Positions 1 through 8,308 of a DNA stretch of 64,000 bases are shown here, in pieces. The notes beneath the pieces were generated by a model that saw only the letters and a list, made by a program, of their open reading frames with translations, ran no database searches and had not been told where the DNA came from. Origin of the DNA: Mucilaginibacter sp. UR6-1 (lineage in GTDB: Bacteria > Bacteroidota > Bacteroidia > Sphingobacteriales > Sphingobacteriaceae); contig NZ_JAJIWP010000001.1 of NCBI RefSeq assembly GCF_020880975.1, positions 1-64,000 of the forward strand. Reading direction: 5' to 3'. The first letter of the stretch is position 1. Every line of letters begins with the position of its first letter. A program made the translations under genes and the position numbers.

Positions 1-1
1 C

Positions 2-916
2 TATGATGCTGCGTTAGGCCGGTTTATCGCTGTTGACCCTATGGCCGAGGCTACTGAATCCATGACGATGTACCAGTATTCAGCTAATAACCCTATCATG
101 TTCAATGATCCCTTGGGGGATAAGCATATTTCGAGTGCCTACCCTGTTGAAATGCCTGAACCGCTTCAAATCCTCGGGATTTTTCGTAGTACTGGACGTA
201 TTTCAAGGGAAATGTATTGGAGTGGTGTTGAAGGTGCTTTCATTAAAGAAGATTATGATCCGTTTGCTAAATCAGGTGATTATTCGGAATTTTGGGGACA
301 GTTCTTAGATAAATATAGTAACTGGCAAGGAGAAACACTTAATTTAGATTTTAGTGATTTAAAGGTAGGTACTAATAACGGTCAAACAACTTATCGTTAT
401 AACACTACTTACATTGATGGTAATGCCGTGGGTGTTACCGAACATACTATAAAGGTAAATGCTGCTTATCAGGGGGGAATTGGGCCAGGAAAGTTAGGGT
501 ATGCCGATCCTTCATCTTTTAATCTTGGCAAGGTCGGGGATGCATTTGTTACCAATATTACTAATCCATATACAGTTTATGAATCTATTGATGTGTCTAT
601 ATACCCATTAAGATTAACATCGCATGAAGCAGCCGTTTCCTTACCAAGCCTTTATGTGCAAGTTAGAAATAGAGGGTTAGAACAATCGCAACGAGCCATT
701 GCGCGGGCATGGGATTTAGCTAGAGATGTGGTGCGGCGAGATAACATTGAGGGATTTTTTGATACAGATCCGTTAAAAGCAAATCAAGTATTTGTTTCTC
801 AGTTCCGATCATATCTGAAGGATTTTTTTGGTGGAAAACCAGTGGTAACTATTTCGCCTTTCAGGGGAACTATTCCGGAAACAACAATAAAATATCTTCC
901 AATTAGAACGTATTGA
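2..916 (+). CDS. RHS repeat-associated core protein, C-terminal end (partial)
   Basis: The open frame runs in from the left edge, so only the last 304 residues are visible. The first codons read YDAALGRFIAVDPMAE, followed by YQYSANNPIMFNDPLGD. This is the conserved RHS core that closes the beta-cage, with the usual DP...NP...DPxG pattern. In RHS and other polymorphic toxins everything after DPLGD is the variable toxin tip. Here that tip is about 265 residues, AT-rich, and I do not recognise its fold or any catalytic motif. The methionine at position 41 is internal and not a start. The stop is one base from the next ATG, which suggests co-transcription with the downstream gene. Calling the tip a toxin is an inference from the architecture. 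Confidence 0.85.
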   Translation, partial: YDAALGRFIAVDPMAEATESMTMYQYSANNPIMFNDPLGDKHISSAYPVEMPEPLQILGIFRSTGRISREMYWSGVEGAFIKEDYDPFAKSGDYSEFWGQFLDKYSNWQGETLNLDFSDLKVGTNNGQTTYRYNTTYIDGNAVGVTEHTIKVNAAYQGGIGPGKLGYADPSSFNLGKVGDAFVTNITNPYTVYESIDVSIYPLRLTSHEAAVSLPSLYVQVRNRGLEQSQRAIARAWDLARDVVRRDNIEGFFDTDPLKANQVFVSQFRSYLKDFFGGKPVVTISPFRGTIPETTIKYLPIRTY

Positions 917-917
917 A

Positions 918-1556
918 ATGAAGTATATCGATATTTACGAATGTATTATTAAATATTACCCATTAGGTATAAATGAGTTAGAGCCCATTTATCAGGAATA
1001 TATTGGATATAAATTATTGCAAGAACTGTGTTATGAAAAACTTAATTCTGTTAAATCAAACCAATGGGTAAAATTACTATCAGATTTAAAGACTTCATTC
1101 TCTTCTTTTATTTGTGTGAGGGATGAAACAGAATCAATAGAGCCGTCATACAGCTGTTCATTGATTTTATATCAGAGTAAAATAGGTAATATATTATATC
1201 AAAAAGAAATACGCCTGCATATTAGTGTGTTAAGTCCTTTTTACACTGTATTTGGCTTAGATACAATACGAATTTATGATACTTATGATAATGTAGTTAT
1301 GGAAACTCAACCAATATTGAGTGTCTCGCCAATTGACGATTATAAAGATTCACTTCCACTGGTTCGAGATATAGTAAAAAATATATATCCAGAACTCTCC
1401 TACGTGCCATTTTATTATTTGAAGAAGCGGGTTAAAGCATTGTCAGTAGCTGGTGTTAGCGTACCTGAAGGCAGTGGCGCCAGTGTTTTTCAGGCATTAT
1501 TTACAAGTGAAGATATAGTAAATTATAAACTTCGAGGGGACATTAATTATGAATAA
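918..1556 (+). CDS. Hypothetical protein, candidate immunity partner of the RHS tip
   Basis: This 212-residue protein starts one base after the RHS stop codon and its end overlaps the next gene by 8 bases, so the three genes look like one transcript. It has no signal peptide and no transmembrane segment, which suggests a cytoplasmic protein. I see no known family motif. In polymorphic toxin loci the gene directly after the toxin tip usually encodes the cognate immunity protein, so that is the best guess from position alone. The sequence is AT-rich compared with the core genes further right, fitting horizontally acquired cargo. Confidence 0.6.
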   Translation: MKYIDIYECIIKYYPLGINELEPIYQEYIGYKLLQELCYEKLNSVKSNQWVKLLSDLKTSFSSFICVRDETESIEPSYSCSLILYQSKIGNILYQKEIRLHISVLSPFYTVFGLDTIRIYDTYDNVVMETQPILSVSPIDDYKDSLPLVRDIVKNIYPELSYVPFYYLKKRVKALSVAGVSVPEGSGASVFQALFTSEDIVNYKLRGDINYE

Positions 1557-2208
1557 AATGCAACCACTAATCGTTTTTATGCTAATACTTTCGGCATGTA
1601 ATCAAAAAAGCTTTGTAGATAAAAGAGAAAAGAATATGACAAACAATAATGGATATGTAGAAAATGGCAATTCTGCTATTGATATTTTTTCTAAAGACTT
1701 GAATAAAAAAACTCAAATGCTGTTCTCTAACAAGGATATCATATTAGTTGGCCTGAATAATGAGCCATATGCCTTATTTGCAAGTACAAAGTTTGAGATA
1801 TCAAGTCTTCCACCTGGAATTTCAAATAACCTGTTTCAAATAAAAAGGGTATTGTTGAAGTCCTCATTTCTGGGTAATCAAATCAACGAATTACAATTTA
1901 TTGAACCTTGGCTAGCCTATTTCCATAAAGTAGAATACTTAACATTAGATCATATTAAATTAAAAAATCTAAATGTGATAAAGAGTCTTCCTTTGAAATA
2001 TTTGATATTAAGCGATATTGCATTAGAGAATCGAGGTGAAATAATAAATGAATTTGGCAACTTGAAAACTTTAAAATATATTGCTCATAGCAGTTTATTC
2101 ACACCGGCAGAGATAATAAAAATAAAAAAAGATCTACCGGATGTAAACATACTATTAGAGGCAGATTTCAATCGAAAAGTTGAAAAAGGAGAAATTGAAT
2201 CGGATTGA
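1549..2208 (+). CDS. Hypothetical lipoprotein with leucine-rich stretches
   Basis: The 219-residue product starts with a lipoprotein signal peptide: a short basic start, a hydrophobic stretch and the lipobox LSAC with Cys17. Residues about 125-205 show leucine-rich, LRR-like spacing (YLTLDHIKLKNLNVIKSLPL and similar), which suggests a short solenoid. The start overlaps the previous gene by 8 bases, so translation is probably coupled. Function is unknown. A membrane-anchored partner or second immunity protein of the RHS locus is possible but rests only on context. AT-rich like its neighbours. Confidence 0.6.
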   Translation: MNKMQPLIVFMLILSACNQKSFVDKREKNMTNNNGYVENGNSAIDIFSKDLNKKTQMLFSNKDIILVGLNNEPYALFASTKFEISSLPPGISNNLFQIKRVLLKSSFLGNQINELQFIEPWLAYFHKVEYLTLDHIKLKNLNVIKSLPLKYLILSDIALENRGEIINEFGNLKTLKYIAHSSLFTPAEIIKIKKDLPDVNILLEADFNRKVEKGEIESD

Positions 2209-2298
2209 TACAGTATAGATGTATAAAATATACGTATATCTGTTAATGTGGTTGTGGTTTATGGTGCAAGTTGTTTTTGTGTCACAACAATTTACTTG

Positions 2299-2351
2299 CC
2301 CTACCGCCGGTGGCGGTAGGGTTAGCAAACCTGCGCGACTTGGTTTGCTAA
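2299..2351. repeat. Two adjacent perfect hairpins
   Basis: Two perfect inverted repeats lie next to each other. The first has arms ccctaccgcc (2299-2308) and ggcggtaggg (2312-2321) with a 3-base loop. The second has arms ttagcaaacc (2322-2331) and ggtttgctaa (2342-2351) with a 10-base loop. Neither is followed by a T-run on the plus strand, so a simple intrinsic terminator is unlikely. The pair resembles a REP-like or recombination-associated element at the end of the RHS cargo block. Confidence 0.6.
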
Positions 2352-2594
2352 TTTGGCTACATAGGTAGTTTACTATTTCTTAATCATAAAGAAAACTTTT
2401 ATTTACCATATGGTGCCTCTTTAAAAGCAATTCATCTCGGACTTGGTTTTCCACGCCATTACATTCCTGCAATTGAAACGTTAATCAAAGATACTCCAAT
2501 CAAACTATATACATTAATTTATGAAAATGATGAATATAAAAGATGGCGATTAAGTCGGAAAGAAGGGAAGCTTTGGACTTCAAACGATGATTAA
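2352..2594 (+). pseudogene. Gene remnant without a start codon
   Basis: This frame is open for 80 codons from a stop at 2349-2351 to a TAA at 2592-2594 and reads like real protein, for example NFYLPYGASLKAIHLGLGF and YKRWRLSRKEGKLW. There is no ATG in the frame and the upstream side is cut by the second hairpin. I read it as the 3' end of a cargo gene truncated by rearrangement, as is common where RHS tips and immunity genes have been exchanged. The family is not recognised. Confidence 0.4.
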
Positions 2595-2932
2595 TAGTAA
2601 GTATTAGCGTTAGGTTTGGCAGCGAAACCAGCCGATCTTTTTGTAACTGTTTTAAATTACGCAAGTTTAACACGTTACATCTGATGAATTTGTGTCAGTT
2701 TTTTGCTATTACAAAACTGCCACTATTCTGCCACAAAAAATTTGAGCACTTTTGAAAGATTTGTGAATGCCTGTAAACCAAAAACTATTAAATCCGCTAA
2801 TTATCAAAAGTTTAGCTCTGTTTACAGATGAAAATAAGTGTAATTTTAGAAAAGATGGATTCGAACCCTCGAGTACTACTGTTTATTTATAAATATCTTA
2901 TAATCAACGAATTAAAATAATTCTAATAGCAT
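2595..2932. other. Gene-free stretch beside ssrA with a tRNA-like T-arm copy
   Basis: No convincing coding frame is present. The one notable element is ggattcgaaccctcg at 2857-2871, an exact copy of the ssrA T-arm segment at 2979-2993. A weak inverted repeat (ggttt/aaacc) lies near 2610-2626. The T-arm copy is treated as a possible attachment-site scar. Confidence 0.4.
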
Positions 2933-2960
2933 AAAAAAACCGAACTTTAGGTTCGGTTTT
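2933..2960 (-). terminator. Intrinsic terminator of ssrA
   Basis: Read on the minus strand, the stem aaaaccgaac/gttcggtttt (2936-2960) with a 5-base loop is followed by a run of T. It lies directly after the tmRNA 3' end, where the transcript should stop. Confidence 0.8.
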
Positions 2961-2967
2961 CTTTCAG

Positions 2968-3333
2968 TGGAGCCGGAGGGATTCGAACCCTCGTCCAAAC
3001 ATGGTATAAGGTAAGCTTTCTACATGCTTAGCTTCTGTTAAATTGTCGGGAAGGGGAAGGTCAGTTGCTTACCTGTACCGTCTTCCGTAGGTGCTTTATC
3101 TCGCCTGCTTATCACACCCTAAGCTGGCCAGTTCCGTTTTTCGATGCCCCGATTGCCGATTCAACAGAACGGAAAACCGGCGGGACAAAAGCTATGCTAA
3201 TTCTAAATTAGGCAGCTAAGGCGTAGTTATTTTCGCCATTTGTAAGTTTGAGCGTTCAGATTAAAGCGCTAATTCACCCAACGCGCTGCATGCTTACCTA
3301 CTTATCTCCATCCTGTCAATTCCGGTCGACCCC
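2968..3333 (-). ncRNA. ssrA: Transfer-messenger RNA (tmRNA)
   Basis: tmRNA rescues stalled ribosomes and tags the unfinished protein for proteolysis, mainly by ClpXP, whose genes are also in this window. On the minus strand the 5' end is GGGGTCGACCGGAATTGACA and the 3' end carries a T-arm, GGGTTCGAATCCC, followed by CGGCTCCA. The 5' GGGGUCG and 3' CGGCUCC form the seven-pair acceptor stem. The reading frame at 3208-3240 encodes the tag NGENNYALAA followed by TAA, close to known Bacteroidota tags. The CCA end is not encoded (the next bases are CTG), so it must be added after transcription. A terminator follows directly. Confidence 0.95.
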
Positions 3334-3376
3334 ATTTTTAATTGAAGTTACCATTGCCATATGCAGTAGTAGCTTG

Positions 3377-3384
3377 CAAATATA
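3377..3384 (-). promoter_or_regulatory. ssrA -7 promoter element
   Basis: The minus strand reads TATATTTG here, matching the Bacteroidota -7 consensus TAnnTTTG, 43 bases upstream of the mature tmRNA 5' end. That leaves room for a short leader removed by RNA processing. No good -33 TTTG is visible. Confidence 0.45.
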
Positions 3385-3486
3385 CACAATTTATATGCCG
3401 CAGTTTGTTAAAATTTGCAGTTGGCAGTATTCAGTTTGCAGATATTGTTTTAGTGCTTAACTGCATACTGCCAACCGCAAAGTGAT

Positions 3487-4686
3487 TTAATTAGTTCTAC
3501 CCGGATAAACCTTCAACGCCTGCTTCAAACAAACCATGGCCTGTTTCAGGTCATCATTGTTTAGCACATAGGCTAAGCGTACTTCGTTAAGTCCGGTACC
3601 CGGGGTACTGTAAAAACCCGTGGCCGGGGCCAGCATCACGGTTTGGTTGTTGTATTCAAAGCTTTCAAGCAGCCATTGGCAAAACTTGTCGGCATTGTCT
3701 ATCGGCAGGCGGGCAACTATGTAAAACGCACCGCCGGGGGTGGGGCAGTAAACACCTTCCATGCTGTTAAGTGCATTTACCAGGGTGTCGCGGCGCGATT
3801 TGTATTCGGCATTCACCATCTCAAAATAACTGTCAGGCGTATCTACCGCTGCTTCACCGGCAATTTGTTCTACCATGCCGGGGCTTAAACGTGCCTGGGC
3901 GAATTTTAAGGCCGTTGTCCAAACGTCTTTATTTTTGGTGATGATGCAGCCTAAACGTGCACCGCAGGCGCTGTAACGCTTGCTCACCGTATCCAGTACG
4001 ATCACATTGTTTTCTAAACCCTCCAGGTGCATGGGTGATATAAACTCACGGCCGTCATAACAAAACTCACGATAAGCCTCATCGCACAATAAATACAGAT
4101 CGTACTTTAAGCAAAGTGTTTTTAATGCTTCAAGTTCTTCACCTGTGTACAGGTAACCTGTTGGATTATTGGGGTTACAGATGATGATGGCTTTGGTTTT
4201 ATCCGTAATCAGTTTCTCAAACTCACTGATAGGCGGCAGGGCAAAATCATTTTCAATGTATGATAAGATGGGTTTAACCACAACATCGCCCTGGCTGGCA
4301 AAGCCGTTGTAGTTGGCATAAAAAGGTTCGGGGATGATCACTTCGTCGCCCGCGTCAAGGCAGGTCATCATGGCAATGGTAATCGCTTCAGATCCGCCGG
4401 TGGTTACAATAATATCCTGTGTGCCGATGCCATAACCTAATTTATTATAGTATTCAGCCAGCTTTTTACGGTAGCTTAAAGTGCCTTCAGATGCTGTGTA
4501 GGCCCAAATGTTAAAATCAATGTTCTTAACAGCGTCAAGCATCCCGGCCGGGGTTTCAATATCGGGCTGGCCAATGTTAAGGTGATATACTTTTTTACCC
4601 TCCTGTTTTGCCTTATCGGCAAAGGGGGTTAGTTTACGAATAGGCGAGGCGGGCATACGCAGCCCTTTTTGCGAAATTTTTGGCAT
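3487..4686 (-). CDS. PLP-dependent class I/II aminotransferase
   Basis: This is a 399-residue fold-type I aminotransferase that moves amino groups between amino acids and 2-oxo acids using pyridoxal phosphate. Visible motifs are NPNNPTG (about residues 171-177), DEAY with the Asp that binds the PLP nitrogen, and SKRYSACGARLG with the Schiff-base Lys236. The length is typical. Substrate cannot be read from the sequence; aspartate or aromatic amino acids are likely for this group. A TTG six bases further upstream is also in frame, but it lies inside a TACTTTTG promoter element, so the ATG starting MPKISQKG is preferred. The gene stands alone, divergent from the LOG-family gene. Confidence 0.9.
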   Translation of the reverse strand: MPKISQKGLRMPASPIRKLTPFADKAKQEGKKVYHLNIGQPDIETPAGMLDAVKNIDFNIWAYTASEGTLSYRKKLAEYYNKLGYGIGTQDIIVTTGGSEAITIAMMTCLDAGDEVIIPEPFYANYNGFASQGDVVVKPILSYIENDFALPPISEFEKLITDKTKAIIICNPNNPTGYLYTGEELEALKTLCLKYDLYLLCDEAYREFCYDGREFISPMHLEGLENNVIVLDTVSKRYSACGARLGCIITKNKDVWTTALKFAQARLSPGMVEQIAGEAAVDTPDSYFEMVNAEYKSRRDTLVNALNSMEGVYCPTPGGAFYIVARLPIDNADKFCQWLLESFEYNNQTVMLAPATGFYSTPGTGLNEVRLAYVLNNDDLKQAMVCLKQALKVYPGRTN

Positions 4687-4689
4687 CCG

Positions 4690-4697
4690 CAAAAGTA
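4690..4697 (-). promoter_or_regulatory. Promoter -7 element abutting the aminotransferase start
   Basis: The minus strand reads TACTTTTG, a full match to TAnnTTTG, with only three bases between it and the ATG. Transcription would then begin at or inside the start codon, giving a leaderless mRNA. Confidence 0.4.
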
Positions 4698-4784
4698 CAA
4701 AAATCTGTTATGCGGTAAAGTAACATTCTGTTTAAACTGGCAAAGCGTTAATAGCTATCTTCGCTGCAAATATTTGTTATAAAA

Positions 4785-5357
4785 ATGAAAGCTGTTTGTG
4801 TGTATTGCGGAGCCAATTTTAATGGCGATACTAATCTGTTAAATGCTATTGAAAGCCTTGCCCAATATTTTGTTGATCATGATATTACGCTGATTTTTGG
4901 TGGCGGTCGTGTAGGGGTGATGGGTTTAATTGCCGATGCGGTGCTGACTAAGGGAGGCAAGGCCATAGGTATTATACCGCAGTTTTTGGCAGATAAGGAG
5001 GTGGCCCACACAGGCCTTACCGAGCTGCATGTAGTACAAACCATGCACGAGCGTAAGCAACGCATGATTGAACTTAGCGATGGCATCATCGCGTTACCGG
5101 GCGGCATGGGTACGCTCGATGAATTATTTGAGGCGATTACATGGTTGCAGCTTGGCTTGCATAAAAGCCCGGTAGCGATATTAAATATTAATGGTTTTTA
5201 CGATATGCTTTTAAAGCAGCTCGACCTGATGGTTGAGCAAAAATTCATGAAACCGGCTAACCGTAACATGATATTATCATCAGGCGATGTTAGGGATTTG
5301 ATGGATGCTATGCAAAATTTTGATGCCGCGCCCGAAGAGGTTTGGTTTAAAAAGTAA
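4785..5357 (+). CDS. LOG-family Rossmann protein (TIGR00730)
   Basis: The 190-residue protein belongs to the LOG family, formerly annotated as lysine decarboxylase. Members release free cytokinin bases or related products from nucleoside 5'-monophosphates by cleaving ribose 5-phosphate. The diagnostic motifs are present: FGGGRVGVMG near the N-terminus for phosphate binding and PGGMGTLDE (around residue 105) with the catalytic Glu. The length is normal for the short group. In bacteria outside plant association the role is often general nucleotide salvage or breakdown, and the real substrate here is unknown. Divergent from the aminotransferase. Confidence 0.88.
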   Translation: MKAVCVYCGANFNGDTNLLNAIESLAQYFVDHDITLIFGGGRVGVMGLIADAVLTKGGKAIGIIPQFLADKEVAHTGLTELHVVQTMHERKQRMIELSDGIIALPGGMGTLDELFEAITWLQLGLHKSPVAILNINGFYDMLLKQLDLMVEQKFMKPANRNMILSSGDVRDLMDAMQNFDAAPEEVWFKK

Positions 5358-5457
5358 TTATTGTCCGTTTTGCCCTGTTATAATGTTGTTTATACCCCCT
5401 TGTTTGTGATGCAATAAACCAATAGCTTTAGCACATACAAAAATCTATAACACCACT

Positions 5458-5820
5458 ATGGAAAAATTAGTAACAGGTTTTGGCGGTTTCTTCTTCAGGG
5501 CTAAGGATGCAGGTACGCTTGGCAAATGGTACGAAGAGCATTTGGGTATTAACTCCCTGCAAAGCGGCGAAACCTGGCAGCAACAAGCAGGCTCAACCGT
5601 TTTTATGCCCTTTAAGCAGGATACAACTTATTTTGGCAGCCCCGCGCAGCAATTTATGATCAACTTCAGGGTTACCGATCTGGATGCTTTGCTGGCGCAG
5701 TTAGCAGAAAAAGGTGTACGTATCGACGAAAAAAAGCAGGACGATGAATACGGTAAATTCGCCTGGATATATGATCCGGAAGGCAATAAGATAGAGCTTT
5801 GGCAGCCGGTAGCCGAATAG
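5458..5820 (+). CDS. VOC (glyoxalase/bleomycin resistance) family protein
   Basis: A 120-residue single-domain member of the vicinal oxygen chelate superfamily. It begins with the typical strand carrying FFFRAKDAGTLGKWYEEHLG and ends with WIYDPEGNKIELWQP, where the Glu of IELWQP is the usual metal ligand or its relic. Proteins of this size dimerise to form a metal-binding pocket and may act as isomerases, dioxygenases or binding proteins. Substrate cannot be predicted. It has its own intergenic spaces on both sides. Confidence 0.85.
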   Translation: MEKLVTGFGGFFFRAKDAGTLGKWYEEHLGINSLQSGETWQQQAGSTVFMPFKQDTTYFGSPAQQFMINFRVTDLDALLAQLAEKGVRIDEKKQDDEYGKFAWIYDPEGNKIELWQPVAE

Positions 5821-5969
5821 TGTTGTTACAAAGTAAAGTGTAGGTTAAATTTGGCTGCCGGTAAGTTGATTGCAATTTTTTTGTAACAAAAAGTTGACTG
5901 TTGTATCAAAAAACTCCGCATACTTGCGTTATACGTACAACATACATCAACTTTACCTTACTGCCGTTC

Positions 5970-8303
5970 ATGCAAAAACGACACTTTTACTACCTTACAT
6001 TAATCATTAGCTTACTGTTCGCACTTCCTGTATCGGCGCAAAAGCGTTATACGGTTAGCGGCACTGTGCGCGATGCTCAAACCGGCGAAACGCTGATAGG
6101 CGCTACCGTCCGCATTCAAAACGCATCAGCACAATCGGCAGCGGCTACAAATTCCTACGGTTTTTATTCGCTTACCAACACGGCAGGCGAATATACGTTT
6201 ACCATCACCTACACAGGCTATCAGCAGGTTACCCAAACAGTTAACCTTACTGCCGATACCAAGCTGAATATCGACCTGAAAAGCGGTTCGGAACTTGCCG
6301 AGGTTGTAGTTCGCGCTACTGACCGTAAGAACGAGAACGTGCGCAGCCCGCAGATGGGTTTGGATAAGCTCAATATGAAGGATCTTGACAATATCCCGGT
6401 GATATTTGGTGAGAAAGATGTATTGAAAACCATCCAACTGCTGCCCGGCGTAAAATCAGGCGGGGAGGGTACCACGGGCTTTTTTGTACGTGGCGGCGCT
6501 GCCGATCAGAATTTGATTTTACTGGATGAGGCTACCGTATATAACTCATCGCACTTGCTGGGTTTCTTCAGTACTTTTAATGCTGATGCTATTAAAGATG
6601 TAAGCCTGTACAAAGGCGGTATGCCATCACAATACGGCGGCAGGCTATCGTCGGTACTGGATGTAGTAATGCAGGACGGTAATAACAAGGAGTTTGGTAT
6701 GCAGGGCGGTATCGGGCTTATCGCCTCACGCCTTAAAGCCGAAGGGCCAATTGTTAAAGATCGTGGCTCGTTCATGATCAGCGCGCGCCGTACTTATATT
6801 GACCTGCTGCTGCAAGCCTCGCCGGATTCATCGGTGAAAGGCAACACCCTCAATTTTTATGACATCAATGCCAAAGCCAATTATAAATTTGATGACAAGA
6901 ATACCCTCTACGTTTCAGGCTATTTCGGGCGCGATAACATCGGCATAAAGGATCTGTTTGCCAACCAGTGGGGCAATACTACCGCTACCATACGTTTAAA
7001 CCATGTGTTTAACAGTCGGTTATTTTCAAATACCAGCTTTATATTCAATAAGTACAACTACAGCATCAGTTTATTGGATGATGATAACAACGCCAACGTT
7101 ACTTCACTCATTCGCGATTTTAACCTGAAGGAGGACCTGCAATATTTTAGCGATAAGCATACCATACGTTTTGGGTTTCAGGGTACGCACCATCGCATAG
7201 CACCTTCAGAGATCACTACGGATGGGAACTCCAGTTTTAACCCACTTTCTATCGAGAACAGGTATGGGTTGGAGATGGCCGCCTACGTGTCTGACGATTG
7301 GAAGCTGACCGATAAATTCAACCTGTTATATGGTTTAAGGCTGAGCAGTTTCTCGCTGCTTGGCCCCGGCACATTTAATACTTATGATGCCGATGGCGAT
7401 GTAGCATCGGCCACAAAATATGGCAGTGGCGAATTTGTAAAAACATACTTTAATCTTGAGCCGCGCTTATCATTAAGCTATAGCCTTAACGAGGAGAATT
7501 CGGTAAAAGCCGCCTATAACCGCAATACCCAAAACATACACATACTTACCAATGCCAGTACAAGTTCGCCAACAGATCAGTATGTGATGAGCAGCAATAA
7601 CATACAGCCAGAGATAGCCGACCAGGTGGCTATTGGGTACTTTAAAAATGCGAAGGATAATACTTTTGAATTCTCTGTTGAAACATACTATAAATGGCTG
7701 CAAAATCAGATAGAATATAAAAATGGCGCGCAACTTATTGCTAACGCCAATGTAGAATCGGAGTTGTTATATGGCAGCGGCCGTGCTTATGGTTTAGAAC
7801 TCTACACCAAAAAAACCAAAGGCAGGTTAACCGGCTGGATAAGCTACACGCTATCAAAAACCGAGCGTAAGTTTGACGGGCTTAATGATGGCAATTACTT
7901 TCCGGCACGGCAGGACCGTACACACGATGTGGCCCTGGTAGGTATTTATAACCTGAGCAAACGCTGGTCGGTATCAGCAAATTATATATACAGCACTGGC
8001 AACGCGGTAACCTATCCGGCAGGAAAATATAATGTTGGCGGCCTTACTACCTATTATTATACCCAGCGTAATGCCAACCGTATGCCCCATACCGAAAGGC
8101 TTGACCTGAGCGCCACACTAAAGGCTAAGGAAACCAAACGTTTCCGCTCAAGCTGGTCGTTTAGTTTATATAACGCGCTTAACCGCAAAAACCCGTATGC
8201 CATCCAGTTCCGTGATAAAAAGGATGATCCCAACCGTACCGAGGCTGTGCAGATAGCTTTGTTTGGTATCATCCCGTCGGTAACCTGGAATTTTAGCTTT
8301 TAA
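5970..8303 (+). CDS. TonB-dependent outer membrane receptor with regulatory N-domain
   Basis: The product (777 residues) has a signal peptide ending near ALPVSAQ, a carboxypeptidase-D-like regulatory domain (about residues 25-110), a plug with the stretch LPGVKSGGEGTTGFFVRGG, and a beta-barrel ending in a C-terminal Phe (TWNFSF) as outer membrane barrels do. It imports an unknown ligand across the outer membrane with TonB energy. A longer frame begins at a TTG at 5901, but the ATG at 5970 starts a normal signal peptide. The next gene is a DUF4249 lipoprotein 5 bases away, the common partner of this receptor subtype, replacing the SusD role. Confidence 0.92.
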   Translation: MQKRHFYYLTLIISLLFALPVSAQKRYTVSGTVRDAQTGETLIGATVRIQNASAQSAAATNSYGFYSLTNTAGEYTFTITYTGYQQVTQTVNLTADTKLNIDLKSGSELAEVVVRATDRKNENVRSPQMGLDKLNMKDLDNIPVIFGEKDVLKTIQLLPGVKSGGEGTTGFFVRGGAADQNLILLDEATVYNSSHLLGFFSTFNADAIKDVSLYKGGMPSQYGGRLSSVLDVVMQDGNNKEFGMQGGIGLIASRLKAEGPIVKDRGSFMISARRTYIDLLLQASPDSSVKGNTLNFYDINAKANYKFDDKNTLYVSGYFGRDNIGIKDLFANQWGNTTATIRLNHVFNSRLFSNTSFIFNKYNYSISLLDDDNNANVTSLIRDFNLKEDLQYFSDKHTIRFGFQGTHHRIAPSEITTDGNSSFNPLSIENRYGLEMAAYVSDDWKLTDKFNLLYGLRLSSFSLLGPGTFNTYDADGDVASATKYGSGEFVKTYFNLEPRLSLSYSLNEENSVKAAYNRNTQNIHILTNASTSSPTDQYVMSSNNIQPEIADQVAIGYFKNAKDNTFEFSVETYYKWLQNQIEYKNGAQLIANANVESELLYGSGRAYGLELYTKKTKGRLTGWISYTLSKTERKFDGLNDGNYFPARQDRTHDVALVGIYNLSKRWSVSANYIYSTGNAVTYPAGKYNVGGLTTYYYTQRNANRMPHTERLDLSATLKAKETKRFRSSWSFSLYNALNRKNPYAIQFRDKKDDPNRTEAVQIALFGIIPSVTWNFSF

Positions 8304-8308
8304 TATTT

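Noticed and set aside
2857..2871. Possible tRNA gene from the T-arm-like ggattcgaaccctcg
   Set aside because: No anticodon arm, D-arm or acceptor stem is found around it; it is only a copy of the ssrA T-arm segment.
3248..3460. 70-codon plus-strand frame
   Set aside because: It lies antisense to ssrA and its promoter; the tmRNA explains the conservation.
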